A DNA stretch of 64,000 bases, from contig JAURYB010000056.1 in the NCBI GenBank assembly GCA_030654075.1, positions 1 through 64,000 on the forward strand, read 5' to 3'. Origin of the DNA: Bacteroidales bacterium. Lineage in GTDB: Bacteria; Bacteroidota; Bacteroidia; Bacteroidales; UBA4417. Position numbers and translations under genes: made by a program. How positions within the stretch are numbered: the stretch's first letter is position 1; each line of letters opens with the position of its first letter. A model generated the notes under the pieces. It saw only the letters and a program-made list of their open reading frames with translations. It did not search any database and had not been told where the DNA came from. Below are positions 38,055 to 48,140 of the stretch, piece after piece.

Positions 38055-40139
38055 CTATTTCTGAATAATAATCTTTTGAGAATCAACTGATCCACAGGAA
38101 TGCAACCGGCAGAAATAAAGCCCCGGTGTTAAGTGCAGGGTCTCCGGAAAAGCAATTGAATAGATTCCAGGCGACTTCAATTGATTTTGAATTAATACTT
38201 TAAGTACCTTACCAGATTGATCAATGAGTTCAATACTGATCACCGTCTTTTTTACTATTTCATATTTTATTGTAGTTGAGCCGCCTGATGGATTCGGATA
38301 ACCGGGCAACAATCGGGCATATCTAATTCCATTTGTTGCTTTCCAGTCGGTTAGCCCTGTTTCCGTAGCAGTACCTAAAATAGCCCCTCCTTCGCCACAA
38401 ATACACCCTGCGGAAGACGAAAGCATATCGACAGAATAAAAGTTCAGCCCTGTGTTTACCGACTGATTTGTCCAAGATGTACCACCGTTTAATGTAGAAA
38501 GGATAATGCCATCCCAACCTACTATCCAACCTGTATTTGAATCAGTAAAAGTAACATCTTCAAGGTCTTCGGTAGTTCCGGTAGTGAGTTTTGACCAATT
38601 CAGGCCTCCATCATTGGTTTTATAGGCTTTGCCGTATTCTCCCGCTAAAAAACCTGTATTTTCGTCGATAAAAAATACCGCGTTAAAAACGGCAGGTAAG
38701 TATTGTACTGACCAGTTTATTCCGCCATCAATTGTCGACATCACAATCCCGCCATCGCCGGCAATCCAGCCTTTATCTGAATTTATAAAAAAAACAGAAT
38801 TCAGCGTGTTTGTCGTTAAAGCTGGTATCGAATCCCAGGTTGTTCCCCCGTTGATGGTTTTCTTCATTTTCCCTGTACCACCAACAATCCAACCTTTATT
38901 TGCATCGGTAAAATGAACGGACTCAATGTACGAACCATTAATAACAGATAGAATATTCCAGGTTTCGCCTGCATCGGTGGTTTTCATGATTTTAGAGCCT
39001 ACCGCCCAGCCAGTGGTAGAATTGATGAAATCGGCATCGTTTAAAAGAACGCCATCCGAAATGTTTTTAATGCTAAAAGTATTGCCGCCATCCGTTGTTT
39101 TAAATATTCGTCCATTATTGCCAACATAAACGTTTGTATTGGGCGCAATAGCGCAGCATGCATTCAGATTTTGAAACGTACTATTTCGTGAACGAAGCAT
39201 CCAGATATTTCCACCATCATCAGTGTTCCCAATAGATCCGGAAGCACCGGCCACACATATATGATCAGCGTCAGCCACAGCTATCGACCAGAGTGTACTT
39301 GTGCCAACAGTAGCCTGCAGCGTCCAGTTGCTTCCGCCATTGGTTGTTTTCAGAATCCTTCCCCCTGATCCAACTGCCCAACCTTTGTTTTCATCCTGGA
39401 ATAAAATATCGTATAAAGACCCTTGTCCGTTGCTTTGCTGAACCCAGGTAAGGCCGCCATCCGTGGTTTTCTTAATAGAATTGCCTGATCCGGCAATCCA
39501 TCCTGTAGTGCCATTGAGGAAGAAGATAGAATAATATACTTCGGGGCCGGTAGCCGACAACACCCACGAAGTTCCGCCATCAACGGTTCGTATTACGCCT
39601 CCGTTGCTGCCCACAGCCCATCCCTTGTTTTCATCAATAAAATAAACCGCCATCAGGGTTCCCGAAGTTACACCGCTGTTGAGTTGAGCCCATGTAGCAC
39701 CACCATCAATAGTTTTAATAATAGTACCATTGGTTCCCACAATCCAACCTGTGTTAGCATTGACAAAGAAAATGGAAGACACATCGAAATAAAAAGGGAA
39801 GCTAAGTGTTATCCAATTCGAGCCACCATCAATAGTTTTGGAAACTTTCGATCCTTTCGACAGGATGTAACCTATGGATTGATCAACAAAGTAAATATCC
39901 ATAAAGTCGTTTCCTACAGGCATATTCGCTACCAGGTTCCAGGAAGTTCCTCCATCAGTGGTTTTCAGGAGAGTGCCGAACCTTCCGACTGCCCAACCCG
40001 TCATTCCTTCAGAGAATTTAACCGCATAGAGATCGTTTCCCTGGGGATACGGATTCTGCCAATACCAGTTGGTTTGCCCGGTTGCAAGTGAATGAGCAAA
40101 TACAATACTCAGACAGCAAAACAGTGTAAATGATTTCAT
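38055..40139 (-). CDS. T9SS-exported Ycf48-like beta-propeller protein (13-14 repeats)
   Basis: This 694-aa protein has a signal peptide (MKSFTLFCCLSIVFAHSLATGQ). At least thirteen Ycf48-like repeats of about 42 residues follow, each with the kernel GWaxGxxGxIxKTxDGGxtW (for example GWIVGTNGTIIKTIDGGATW and GWAVGSGGRILKTTNGGSNW). This Asp-box pattern forms beta-propellers. A T9SS sorting domain closes it (YPNPSGGSTTIKYEIVKKT ... GLYFCRLHSCGSVDSQKII), of a type less like its neighbours. The ATG at 40139 is chosen over one 25 codons upstream because it starts the signal peptide and the -7 element at 40172 lies between. Function unknown; the folds suit binding of ligands or partner proteins at the surface. 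Confidence 0.83.
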   Translation of the reverse strand: MKSFTLFCCLSIVFAHSLATGQTNWYWQNPYPQGNDLYAVKFSEGMTGWAVGRFGTLLKTTDGGTSWNLVANMPVGNDFMDIYFVDQSIGYILSKGSKVSKTIDGGSNWITLSFPFYFDVSSIFFVNANTGWIVGTNGTIIKTIDGGATWAQLNSGVTSGTLMAVYFIDENKGWAVGSNGGVIRTVDGGTSWVLSATGPEVYYSIFFLNGTTGWIAGSGNSIKKTTDGGLTWVQQSNGQGSLYDILFQDENKGWAVGSGGRILKTTNGGSNWTLQATVGTSTLWSIAVADADHICVAGASGSIGNTDDGGNIWMLRSRNSTFQNLNACCAIAPNTNVYVGNNGRIFKTTDGGNTFSIKNISDGVLLNDADFINSTTGWAVGSKIMKTTDAGETWNILSVINGSYIESVHFTDANKGWIVGGTGKMKKTINGGTTWDSIPALTTNTLNSVFFINSDKGWIAGDGGIVMSTIDGGINWSVQYLPAVFNAVFFIDENTGFLAGEYGKAYKTNDGGLNWSKLTTGTTEDLEDVTFTDSNTGWIVGWDGIILSTLNGGTSWTNQSVNTGLNFYSVDMLSSSAGCICGEGGAILGTATETGLTDWKATNGIRYARLLPGYPNPSGGSTTIKYEIVKKTVISIELIDQSGKVLKVLIQNQLKSPGIYSIAFPETLHLTPGLYFCRLHSCGSVDSQKIIIQK

Positions 40140-40171
40140 GGCAAATTCGGTTTTAACTAAAAACACATTAA

Positions 40172-40179
40172 CAAAACTA
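40172..40179 (-). promoter_or_regulatory. -7 promoter element before the Ycf48-like gene at 38055
   Basis: TAGTTTTG on the minus strand matches TAnnTTTG. It lies 33 nt before the ATG at 40139, in the 71-bp gap to the next T9SS gene. Confidence 0.45.
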
Positions 40180-40210
40180 AGATTATTTATAGCACATAAG
40201 TAGTTTATTA

Positions 40211-43200
40211 TCACGTTTTTATGACTTTCTTTACCACATTAAATCCCTTGGAAACAATCCGGCAGAAATACATACCGCTCCCAAGTCTGCTTAGATCAAT
40301 TTCCATACGTTCTGTTCCTGCCGCAATGTATTTTTCGAATATTTTTCTTCCGTAGAAATCATACACAAAAACAATGCTTCCCATAACTTTAAACTGCGCA
40401 CTTTCCACTGTAAGCTTATTCGTTACTGGGTTCGGGTAGGTTTTTACTTCAAACATTCCGGAGGATGACTCAGTTAAACCGGTAATGGTAGTGGTAATGG
40501 TTGCAGTACGGCTGTTGGTACTGCCACAAGTATTACTTACTTCAACCCAATAGATGGTGGTTTCGATAAGATCAGGAGTAATAAAACTTTCTCCTGCCCC
40601 CACGGGTGTTGATTTATCCAAACCTTTATACCATTGGTAGTTGAGATCGGTTCCGGTGGCACCGACTGTAAGTTTTACGGCATCTCCTTCACAAATAATG
40701 CTGTCTTTTGCCTGTGTGGTAATAACCGGTATTTCGCAGGCAGGGAAGCCGGTAAACCTGCTTAACCGTTGCGGATCGTGACCCCGCATAGGCCAGGCTG
40801 TGTTTGCCACACCGAATGCGGTGGTGTTTACTGCATACAATTTGCCACGAAACATGTTGGTATATCCTTCGCCGGTGCCTACATAGAGCGTGCCATCGGG
40901 AGCAATAACGGCGGGTGAATTGCCTATAGCCCCAAGGCTTGGCGGATTACTCCAAAGGGGTGTGCCATCGGGCCGCAGGGCATACAGGCGCCCATCGCCA
41001 CCTGCATAACTACTCGTATGAAACCCAAAATAAATGTTGTTGTCGGCACCAATAACCGGATTGGCGAGCTGGGCACCATATTTTTCAGGATCACCTGATT
41101 TAGGGAATCGCCATTTCTCGGTACCATCGGGATGAATTGCATACAGTTTAATCCTGTATTGCGAACTTATATATGACCAACCACCGATATACACGGTACT
41201 GTCAGCCCCCACAACAGGCGATGAAGCCGCCAGCATACCCACCGGAAACTCCCAGGCCTTGGTTCCGTTAGGATTTATTACATAAAGCATGGTTGTTGTT
41301 CCATCTCCGTTATCCACATATATTTTACCATCGGGGCCGATGCAAGGCGGATATTCGCTGGCAAAAAGTTTACCCTCCACTAATTTAAAATCCCATTTCA
41401 GGCTACCGTCGGGGTTAATTGCAAATAACCGGGCCTCCCTTTTACTCATATCAAAAAGCATAGACTCTCCTTCAGCAGCAAAGTAAATTGTACCATCCAG
41501 GCCAACTACCGGAGGCTTACCATCCAGTCCTCGCAGCCATCCTTTGTTTTCGTAAGCCAGGAATTTCCATTTCGGAGTACCATCCGGGTTGACAGCATGT
41601 AACACACCATCGTCGCTTACAACATAAATAGTACCTTCGTGCCCGATAGCCGCGCTACCACGAAGCCAGGGTGCCATTGAACCACTTCCTGCTTTAAAGT
41701 TCCCGGTTTCGTAGCGCCATTTTTCGCTCCCATCGGGATTAATAGCCCAAAGCATACCAAAATTATACTGATCCCATCCTCCATAATATCCTAATGTATT
41801 TATATAAATGGTACCGTCATCACCAACCACAGGAGTTGAGTAGCTGATAGTATTTGTAACTTCTTCCTGATCACTGTATGCCTGCACTTTCGTGATCCAT
41901 TTCACGGTTCCATCCGGTTTCATGGCGTACAAACGTGCGTCCTGAATTCCAAAATAAAGTGTTCCGTCCTTTGCCAGGCCAACACCGCCCATAATCTCGC
42001 CATCGAGCGCATGGTCATTGGCGGGATTGGTGTTATAAATCCATTTTACCTCACTTACATTCCCGGTTGATGCCATTGCATTGATGCTTATATCTTTGCC
42101 CGAAGTATTTTCAGCTTCCACCCAATAATTGGTCATACGGGTAAGAGGTGGAGTGGTATAAGAGGGCGAGTTGCTGCCAACCGGTTTCGAACGGTCGCCG
42201 TTAGCTCCTTCGAACCATTGATAGCTTATAACCGGGTCGCCGGTGGCCGCAACAGTAAAAGTGGCTGTTTGGCCGGATTTGATAAGCTGGCTTTCCGGCT
42301 GAACGGCTATAGTTGGCGGGATACCAACAAAACTATCATCGTGCTGGCAGGTGTGTTGCGGGTCGTGCCCAAAGGCTGGCCAGTGGCCAATAGCCAGGCC
42401 ACCGCTGGTTCCGGCAAGCGCAAATACACCATTGTTGTTATAGGAGACTCCAAATATGGTTCCATCATTGGAGAGAACCGGGCTACTAAAACCTGCATCT
42501 TCTTTCGACCACAATTCCTTTCCCGAAAGATCGAGCACATGGAGTTTGTCAGCAGGGTAGTAAATGGTTTTGTCCTTTGCCAAAACCGGGGAAGTATAAA
42601 CTGTTGATCCGGAAGAAAAGAACCATTTGGGATACCCATCGGGATGGATTGCATATATTGCGCCTCCGGAACTGCCGAATGTAAGTGCTGAAAAATAGAT
42701 GGTTCCATTGTTGCTTATAACCGGTTCGGATGTAATGGCTTTGATGGCAGGATAACCGGATGGTGCTATGGGTGTTGTAAACTCCCACTTGCTGGTACCC
42801 GATGCCGGCTGAAAAGCAATAAGCCTGCTCCCGGCACCGGCATAAATAGTTCCATTGGTACCAATTACCGGAGCAGTACTGAAAAAGCCATCAATTTGGC
42901 GAACCCACTTTAGCTGGTCGATAGTTTTCTGGGGATAAAAAGCATACAACTTGCTTGATAACCGCCAGGGAATTACATACACAATTCCATCGGAACCTAT
43001 GGTAGGATGTTGTATTACGAATTTATCGACAGGCACTTCCCAAATCAGTTTTCCGGCTACGGGATCAATAGCCAAAACCTTCTGCCCGGCACCAATATAT
43101 ACCATACCATCGGCAGCAACAGCAGGCGAGCTGGTCAGGTTCTGATCAGCAGTATAGATGAGTTTCATGGCTCCGGAAGTGGCATTAATACCATAAAAGC

Positions 43201-45175
43201 GGTTTTCTATATTCGTGTAAACGGTCCCGTTTTTTGCCACAGCGGGAGGTGCCGAATGCCCCAGGTTGATGCTCCATTTAATGGAACCACTAATCGGATC
43301 AAGAGCCGTAAGATATCCAGGCGTTGTTCCACAAGGCCAGCCGTCGGGGCCAAACTGGGTTATTACATCCTGAGAAGTAACAAGGATGTTTCCATTTAGT
43401 GCCACAGTTAAATTAGTGGGCAGTTGTTTGTCATCCGTCCAGTTGGACTGTAGCCACTTGATGTTTTCCACGGTAATGGTTGCCGTAGCCGAGTTCAATT
43501 CGCCTTTGGCATTTGAAATTTTCACCCAGTAGCTGGTGGTACTTGTAAGCGGAGCGGTTAAAAAAGAACTGGAATCGGCTCCAAGCGGGGTGGTAGTATC
43601 GCCGCTTTCGCCCTGGTACCATTGGTAATGTATGGGTGGGGTTCCCGTTGTTAAAACCGATAATGTGGCCGACTGTCCGCTGGCAATGGTTTGACTTTCG
43701 GGTTCAGCCCTTAATGCCGGAGCAATGGCCTCTTCGGCAGATTGACCGCTACAGATGGTTGTAATGGTAGTTGTTCTCGAAAGTGTTTCGGCATAAGGCA
43801 GGTTCAGTGTAGCACCATGCAGGGAGGCGTTGGTTGTGGATCTCACCGAAGGGGTAATGCTATCCAGCGCAAGTTTCCCGTAGTTGGCTGAAATACAACA
43901 TGCAGGATTAAACCCATCAGCAGTGGTTTGCATTAGTACACCTTCTTTGGTAGCAGCCGCACTATTGCCTGCAAGCATGAGCCTGCGATCAGAGGTTTCG
44001 GCCAGGCCCAGGGGAATGAGGTTGTTTGATGGTGTAAAAACATGCTGCCAGCGGGGAGTAACTGTGCCATCACTATTTGCAGAGAACCTGTACATAAATC
44101 CACCCGGATAAGGCGTTTCGGTACCGGTTGAATTGGTGTAACCTGCCAGCAAAAGGTCGCCGTTGGAAAGTGAAATAAAGTTACCGGCACCAAAGGGTCC
44201 AAAAAGTCTTTCGTTGGCCGATCCATCCAGGATGGCTGTCCAGTTGTACGAATCGCCGGATACCGGGTAATTGACTAAAAGGATGGATTTGCCGTCTTTT
44301 TCTCCCTGATTTAATGTATTACTTCCATAAGAGCGGGTGTAAGCGGCTACAGCAAGCGTGTTTGCATTTACTTTTACGATGGATGAGGCATTGTTAATCA
44401 CTTTCCTTTTTGCGCCATCCAGCAGATCATAAGCGCCATCCCAATCGCCTCCGCCAATAATAAGCTGCCGTTTCATCGTCAATCCATCTTTACTTATTGT
44501 GCCCAGGTAGAGGTTCCAATTGGTAGTTTTGTTTTTAATTGCACCATATATTTCGTAACCGGCAGTGGTTTCGGCAATATCAAAAACGGTGTTGTCATTC
44601 CCTGCCAGGATAGCCGATTGCCAGGTAACTTGTGTTGCGGCACCGTTCATTTTAATAATTTCAAAATAGTGATCGCTGCCGCCTACGGAGGTAACGGTTG
44701 ATTTTGCAAGAATTAGAATGGAGCCATCGCTGGTTTCGATGGCACCGCTGGCCCAGGTATCGCCATTACCGGCAACCGGAACCATTTTGTAGGCCAGCAC
44801 CGAAGAAAGGTCGGGTGACACCTTCAGAAAGAAACCGGTCTGGGTACTTGTCTGATTATCTTTATCAACATAGGCTACACCGGTAATAAGGAAATTGCCT
44901 GTAGAAGTCATGGATGCCGACATCACAAAACCGGAATTGCTGTCGAAAACATCTTTACCATCATCATAATTACCATTTGCATCCAGCTTAGTGAGATTAA
45001 TAATGCCCTTGCCATGCTGTGATAAAAGCATATACCCGTCTGCCAGAGGGAAAACGGAATTCACCTCTGTTCCCTGGTTCTCAACCCGGAATATTTTTTC
45101 GAATGTGGATTGTGCTTTGGTAGTTTGAACCAGACAGAACAGTGAAATCAGCAAGATGTAAATTTGACTTTTCAT
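40211..45175 (-). CDS. giant T9SS-exported PQQ-type propeller protein with three Ig-like domains
   Basis: This 1654-aa protein is the largest in the window. After a signal peptide (about 1-21), a first propeller-like region runs to about residue 470. An Ig-like domain follows (PESQTIASGQSATLSVLTTG, ending YWVKISNAKGELNSATATIT). Then comes a PQQ-like propeller of repeated strands such as GYLTALDPISGSIKWSINLG. A second Ig-like domain (PESQLIKSGQTATFTVAATG) precedes a second PQQ-like propeller (DGTLYFGIQDARLYAMKPDG, LWAINPDGSEKWRYETGNF). A third Ig-like domain (about 1490-1575, ending SNTCGSTNSRTATITT) leads to the sorting domain (YPNPVTNKLTV ... GSGMYFCRIVSKG). The two propellers are themselves similar, so an internal duplication is likely. 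Function unknown; it is probably surface-exposed. Confidence 0.83.
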   Translation of the reverse strand: MKSQIYILLISLFCLVQTTKAQSTFEKIFRVENQGTEVNSVFPLADGYMLLSQHGKGIINLTKLDANGNYDDGKDVFDSNSGFVMSASMTSTGNFLITGVAYVDKDNQTSTQTGFFLKVSPDLSSVLAYKMVPVAGNGDTWASGAIETSDGSILILAKSTVTSVGGSDHYFEIIKMNGAATQVTWQSAILAGNDNTVFDIAETTAGYEIYGAIKNKTTNWNLYLGTISKDGLTMKRQLIIGGGDWDGAYDLLDGAKRKVINNASSIVKVNANTLAVAAYTRSYGSNTLNQGEKDGKSILLVNYPVSGDSYNWTAILDGSANERLFGPFGAGNFISLSNGDLLLAGYTNSTGTETPYPGGFMYRFSANSDGTVTPRWQHVFTPSNNLIPLGLAETSDRRLMLAGNSAAATKEGVLMQTTADGFNPACCISANYGKLALDSITPSVRSTTNASLHGATLNLPYAETLSRTTTITTICSGQSAEEAIAPALRAEPESQTIASGQSATLSVLTTGTPPIHYQWYQGESGDTTTPLGADSSSFLTAPLTSTTSYWVKISNAKGELNSATATITVENIKWLQSNWTDDKQLPTNLTVALNGNILVTSQDVITQFGPDGWPCGTTPGYLTALDPISGSIKWSINLGHSAPPAVAKNGTVYTNIENRFYGINATSGAMKLIYTADQNLTSSPAVAADGMVYIGAGQKVLAIDPVAGKLIWEVPVDKFVIQHPTIGSDGIVYVIPWRLSSKLYAFYPQKTIDQLKWVRQIDGFFSTAPVIGTNGTIYAGAGSRLIAFQPASGTSKWEFTTPIAPSGYPAIKAITSEPVISNNGTIYFSALTFGSSGGAIYAIHPDGYPKWFFSSGSTVYTSPVLAKDKTIYYPADKLHVLDLSGKELWSKEDAGFSSPVLSNDGTIFGVSYNNNGVFALAGTSGGLAIGHWPAFGHDPQHTCQHDDSFVGIPPTIAVQPESQLIKSGQTATFTVAATGDPVISYQWFEGANGDRSKPVGSNSPSYTTPPLTRMTNYWVEAENTSGKDISINAMASTGNVSEVKWIYNTNPANDHALDGEIMGGVGLAKDGTLYFGIQDARLYAMKPDGTVKWITKVQAYSDQEEVTNTISYSTPVVGDDGTIYINTLGYYGGWDQYNFGMLWAINPDGSEKWRYETGNFKAGSGSMAPWLRGSAAIGHEGTIYVVSDDGVLHAVNPDGTPKWKFLAYENKGWLRGLDGKPPVVGLDGTIYFAAEGESMLFDMSKREARLFAINPDGSLKWDFKLVEGKLFASEYPPCIGPDGKIYVDNGDGTTTMLYVINPNGTKAWEFPVGMLAASSPVVGADSTVYIGGWSYISSQYRIKLYAIHPDGTEKWRFPKSGDPEKYGAQLANPVIGADNNIYFGFHTSSYAGGDGRLYALRPDGTPLWSNPPSLGAIGNSPAVIAPDGTLYVGTGEGYTNMFRGKLYAVNTTAFGVANTAWPMRGHDPQRLSRFTGFPACEIPVITTQAKDSIICEGDAVKLTVGATGTDLNYQWYKGLDKSTPVGAGESFITPDLIETTIYWVEVSNTCGSTNSRTATITTTITGLTESSSGMFEVKTYPNPVTNKLTVESAQFKVMGSIVFVYDFYGRKIFEKYIAAGTERMEIDLSRLGSGMYFCRIVSKGFNVVKKVIKT

Positions 45176-45202
45176 GTGTTTATTTTTTAATTTTTACGGG
45201 TC

Positions 45203-45218
45203 ACATGGAACTCCATGT
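45203..45218. promoter_or_regulatory. 16-bp palindrome upstream of the giant T9SS gene
   Basis: ACATGGAACTCCATGT has 7-bp arms and a 2-bp loop. It lies 27 bp before the ATG at 45175, in a 112-bp gap. A protein-binding site is possible; no known operator was matched. Confidence 0.3.
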
Positions 45219-45287
45219 CAAAATAAAAACATTTACCTGTGTGTCGAAATTGATTGATTTTGACATGTTCGTTTCATAACGGGAAAT

Positions 45288-48065
45288 TTATTTTGAGACG
45301 ATCATTTTCTTTGTTTCAACTTTTCCAGCTGCCCGGAGCTGGTAAAAATAAACCCCGCTTTTTAATCCACCACCATTAAAGGAAACTTCATAAGTACCGG
45401 CATTCTTGAATTCACTTAGTAAAGTTTTAACTTCTCTTCCAAAGATGTCATAAATCTTCAGAGTGGTATTTGCATTTGTTGGAATTGAAAATCTGATCGT
45501 GGTTATTTGGTTAAATGGATTTGGAAAATTTTGATTTAATTTAACATTGGCAGGGTGACTTATAAAGTAATCGTCATCTTTAACCCCTGTAATTACTGTT
45601 AGTGCCCCACCTTTACGAGTTATAATCGTGTTCCACATACTCATAGCGTTTCCTGCAACTTTACCTTTTCCAACAGTGAGATAATGATCATTCCCTATGG
45701 CTATCAAATCATTGCTTTCACTTGTATAGTAAGCAGTATATGTTTTACTTATACCAGCAGAATCAAGCCGGATTTCATTCCCACCAGGATCAATCTTATA
45801 GACTAATATAAATGGTACACCTGAACAATCATCCGGCTTTAATGCAAAGAAATTTCCGTCTGAGGTGCGTGAAATGGAGATAAATCCTGAAGGGTCTTCT
45901 GCACCGTAAGTTTTAGTAAACAAAGTATCGCCTTGCATATCTATTTTAAGTATGGCAGGTCTGGAATCGAGGTATCCGGCAATAATAAAATTCTCGTTTT
46001 CAACTTCAACTACATCATATCCAGCATCCCAGCGATCATTACGATCATATTTTTTAGTCCAAAGTGTATCGCCATCAGCATCCATCCGAATTAAATACAG
46101 ATCGTAAGAAGTATCGGGTAACCTGAAAGAACCAACAATTAAATAATCACCACTGCTCGTTTCAATTATTTTATTCACCTGGTCAGATTTGGTACCGCCA
46201 ATTAATTTGGTCCAGAGAGTATCACCGGAAGCATCCGTTTTAATTATCCATATATCACCGCCTTGTCCATAAGAACTAGTTCTCGCAGCTATGAGAAAAC
46301 CTAAATCATCAGTTTGAATTATTGAATAGCCTTCTTCATCGGATGTACCGCCGTACCATTTTTGCCACTGAAGACTTCCGTTAGTATCTGTTTTAATCAG
46401 ATAAACATCTTTCCCCCCGGCACCATATGATTTTGTAAATCCGGTTGCGACAAATCCATGGTCGTTAGTTTCAATTCCGGAATAACCCACTTCTTCCTGG
46501 GATGCGCCGCCGATCATTTTAGTCCAGATTGTATCGCAGGCTTCGTCAACTTTCATTAGAAATAAATTTCGTGTGGCCCATGAACCCTGACCACCCATAT
46601 GCCCGGTAACGATATAATTTCCATCGGTAGTCTTTTCAATCGAGTTGGCTTCACTTTCAGTATAATACCATTGCGATCCTTTTTTAATATAATCAGCAAA
46701 ATTGTAATACCCATCGGAGTTTCGGGGCGGATTAAGTTTTACAACTACAAGATCTTTCTCGGGCCCGGGTTCCCAATCATATCCGGTAACATATACATAA
46801 CCTTCATCATCAGAAGTTATACCGTATGCGATATCCCCACCATAAGCCTGACCGGCATACCTGTATATCCAAAGATCACGACCAGTTTCTCCGTGGATTG
46901 AAGTCATTCCAAATTCACTTATCAAACCAACATAATAACCTGCGGCGTGAACGTTGCCATCAGGCGTTTGAGTTAATGCAAATGCCATATCGTAATAATT
47001 TATATAAACACCATTGTACCTGTATACCCACCTGAAATCCCCATCACTGCTTATACTGATTACAATAAAATCTAAATCTGCCTCACCTGCGCCGCCATCT
47101 CTGCCAGCAACGTAAATGTTTCCTTCTTCACCCTGAATTAAACGGTAACAAGTTTCACTCCAGTAAGGCTTAGGTCCAGGTCCATCATAAATATAATTCC
47201 ATCGTTCGGTTCCACTTGAATTTAAACTTAACACTATAATGTCACTTTCGTTAGCACCGAGCCATCCTTCAGTTCCAGCTAAATAAAGGTTCCCATCATT
47301 TCCAGCTATTAAATCAACAGCTACATCGCCTCCATTATCATTGGAATTGTAGTAGTATGTCCAGTTTTCTTTTCCTGAATGATTAAGGCTGACAACAAAA
47401 ATATCTTTCCCGTTTGGTGCGGCCCGGTTCAAATAACCGGCAACATAAATACTATCAGCGTCTCTATATTCAATCCCGACTGCTTCATCGTCGCATAAGG
47501 CAAATCCGCAATCTCCATTCAACCTGTAAACCCAGTTCTGCTGACCGAGATCATTTATTGAAACAGCGAAGAAGTCATAATCAACGCGACCGCAAGCATA
47601 AACATTACCATCATCTCCGCGAACCAGGTCATTTACGTGTCCGTAAGTCCCGGTTACATCTGTGAAAACATATTCCCATTCTTTTACACCGGAAGTGTCA
47701 ATGCAAAGAACAAGAAATTTATTTCCATCTTCTTCAGTCTGAGTATGACCGGCAAGATAAATTTTGTTATTGCTGCCGTAAATAATTCTGTTAACTCCAT
47801 CGTTAGAGCCGGTGTATGCGCCGTCATATGTATATACCCATCTTTGAGTGCCATCTTTCCTCAAACTAATCAGAATAATGTTATAATTAGTTGCGTTGTT
47901 ATCCGTGGTTCCTGCAACATAGATGTTTCCATCATCACCGAAGATGATATCTTTACCCTGTTCATCACTCGAACCGAGATTGTAATCGTAATACCATTCG
48001 GTAGTTTGAGAGAAAGCTGTGCAAATCATTAACACAGCACACAAGAATAATAATTTTTTTTTCAT
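45288..48065 (-). CDS. T9SS-exported repeat beta-propeller protein
   Basis: This 925-aa protein has a signal peptide (about 1-19, ending CTAFSQ). The N-terminal half repeats a DxxxDGNxYVAGxxxxxxxxxDIxxxSLxxxGxxxWxYxY pattern (for example DDGNIYVAGTTDNNATNYNI and GNDGNLYLAGTEGWLG). The second half (about 470-830) repeats a related pattern: GFVATGFTKSYGAGGKDVYL, then IKTDTNGSLQWQKWYGG. Both are beta-propeller repeats. The T9SS domain closes it (FPNPFNQITTIRFSIPTNAN ... IYDIFGREVKTLLSEF ... SGVYFYQLRAAGKVET). Unlike its neighbours it has a strong Shine-Dalgarno, AGGAGGA (48072-48078), six bases before the ATG. Its sorting domain also groups apart, so a different origin is possible. Function unknown. 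Confidence 0.82.
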   Translation of the reverse strand: MKKKLLFLCAVLMICTAFSQTTEWYYDYNLGSSDEQGKDIIFGDDGNIYVAGTTDNNATNYNIILISLRKDGTQRWVYTYDGAYTGSNDGVNRIIYGSNNKIYLAGHTQTEEDGNKFLVLCIDTSGVKEWEYVFTDVTGTYGHVNDLVRGDDGNVYACGRVDYDFFAVSINDLGQQNWVYRLNGDCGFALCDDEAVGIEYRDADSIYVAGYLNRAAPNGKDIFVVSLNHSGKENWTYYYNSNDNGGDVAVDLIAGNDGNLYLAGTEGWLGANESDIIVLSLNSSGTERWNYIYDGPGPKPYWSETCYRLIQGEEGNIYVAGRDGGAGEADLDFIVISISSDGDFRWVYRYNGVYINYYDMAFALTQTPDGNVHAAGYYVGLISEFGMTSIHGETGRDLWIYRYAGQAYGGDIAYGITSDDEGYVYVTGYDWEPGPEKDLVVVKLNPPRNSDGYYNFADYIKKGSQWYYTESEANSIEKTTDGNYIVTGHMGGQGSWATRNLFLMKVDEACDTIWTKMIGGASQEEVGYSGIETNDHGFVATGFTKSYGAGGKDVYLIKTDTNGSLQWQKWYGGTSDEEGYSIIQTDDLGFLIAARTSSYGQGGDIWIIKTDASGDTLWTKLIGGTKSDQVNKIIETSSGDYLIVGSFRLPDTSYDLYLIRMDADGDTLWTKKYDRNDRWDAGYDVVEVENENFIIAGYLDSRPAILKIDMQGDTLFTKTYGAEDPSGFISISRTSDGNFFALKPDDCSGVPFILVYKIDPGGNEIRLDSAGISKTYTAYYTSESNDLIAIGNDHYLTVGKGKVAGNAMSMWNTIITRKGGALTVITGVKDDDYFISHPANVKLNQNFPNPFNQITTIRFSIPTNANTTLKIYDIFGREVKTLLSEFKNAGTYEVSFNGGGLKSGVYFYQLRAAGKVETKKMIVSK

Positions 48066-48140
48066 TTTTATTCCTCCTGTTTAGCTTTTAAAAAAAATGG
48101 ACTTAATAAGTTTACCCGCACTCAAATTATCCTTTTGGGA

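Noticed and set aside
40140-40214. Upstream ATG of the Ycf48-like gene at 38055
   Set aside because: It would overlap the end of the giant T9SS gene and contains a likely -7 element; the signal peptide starts at 40139.
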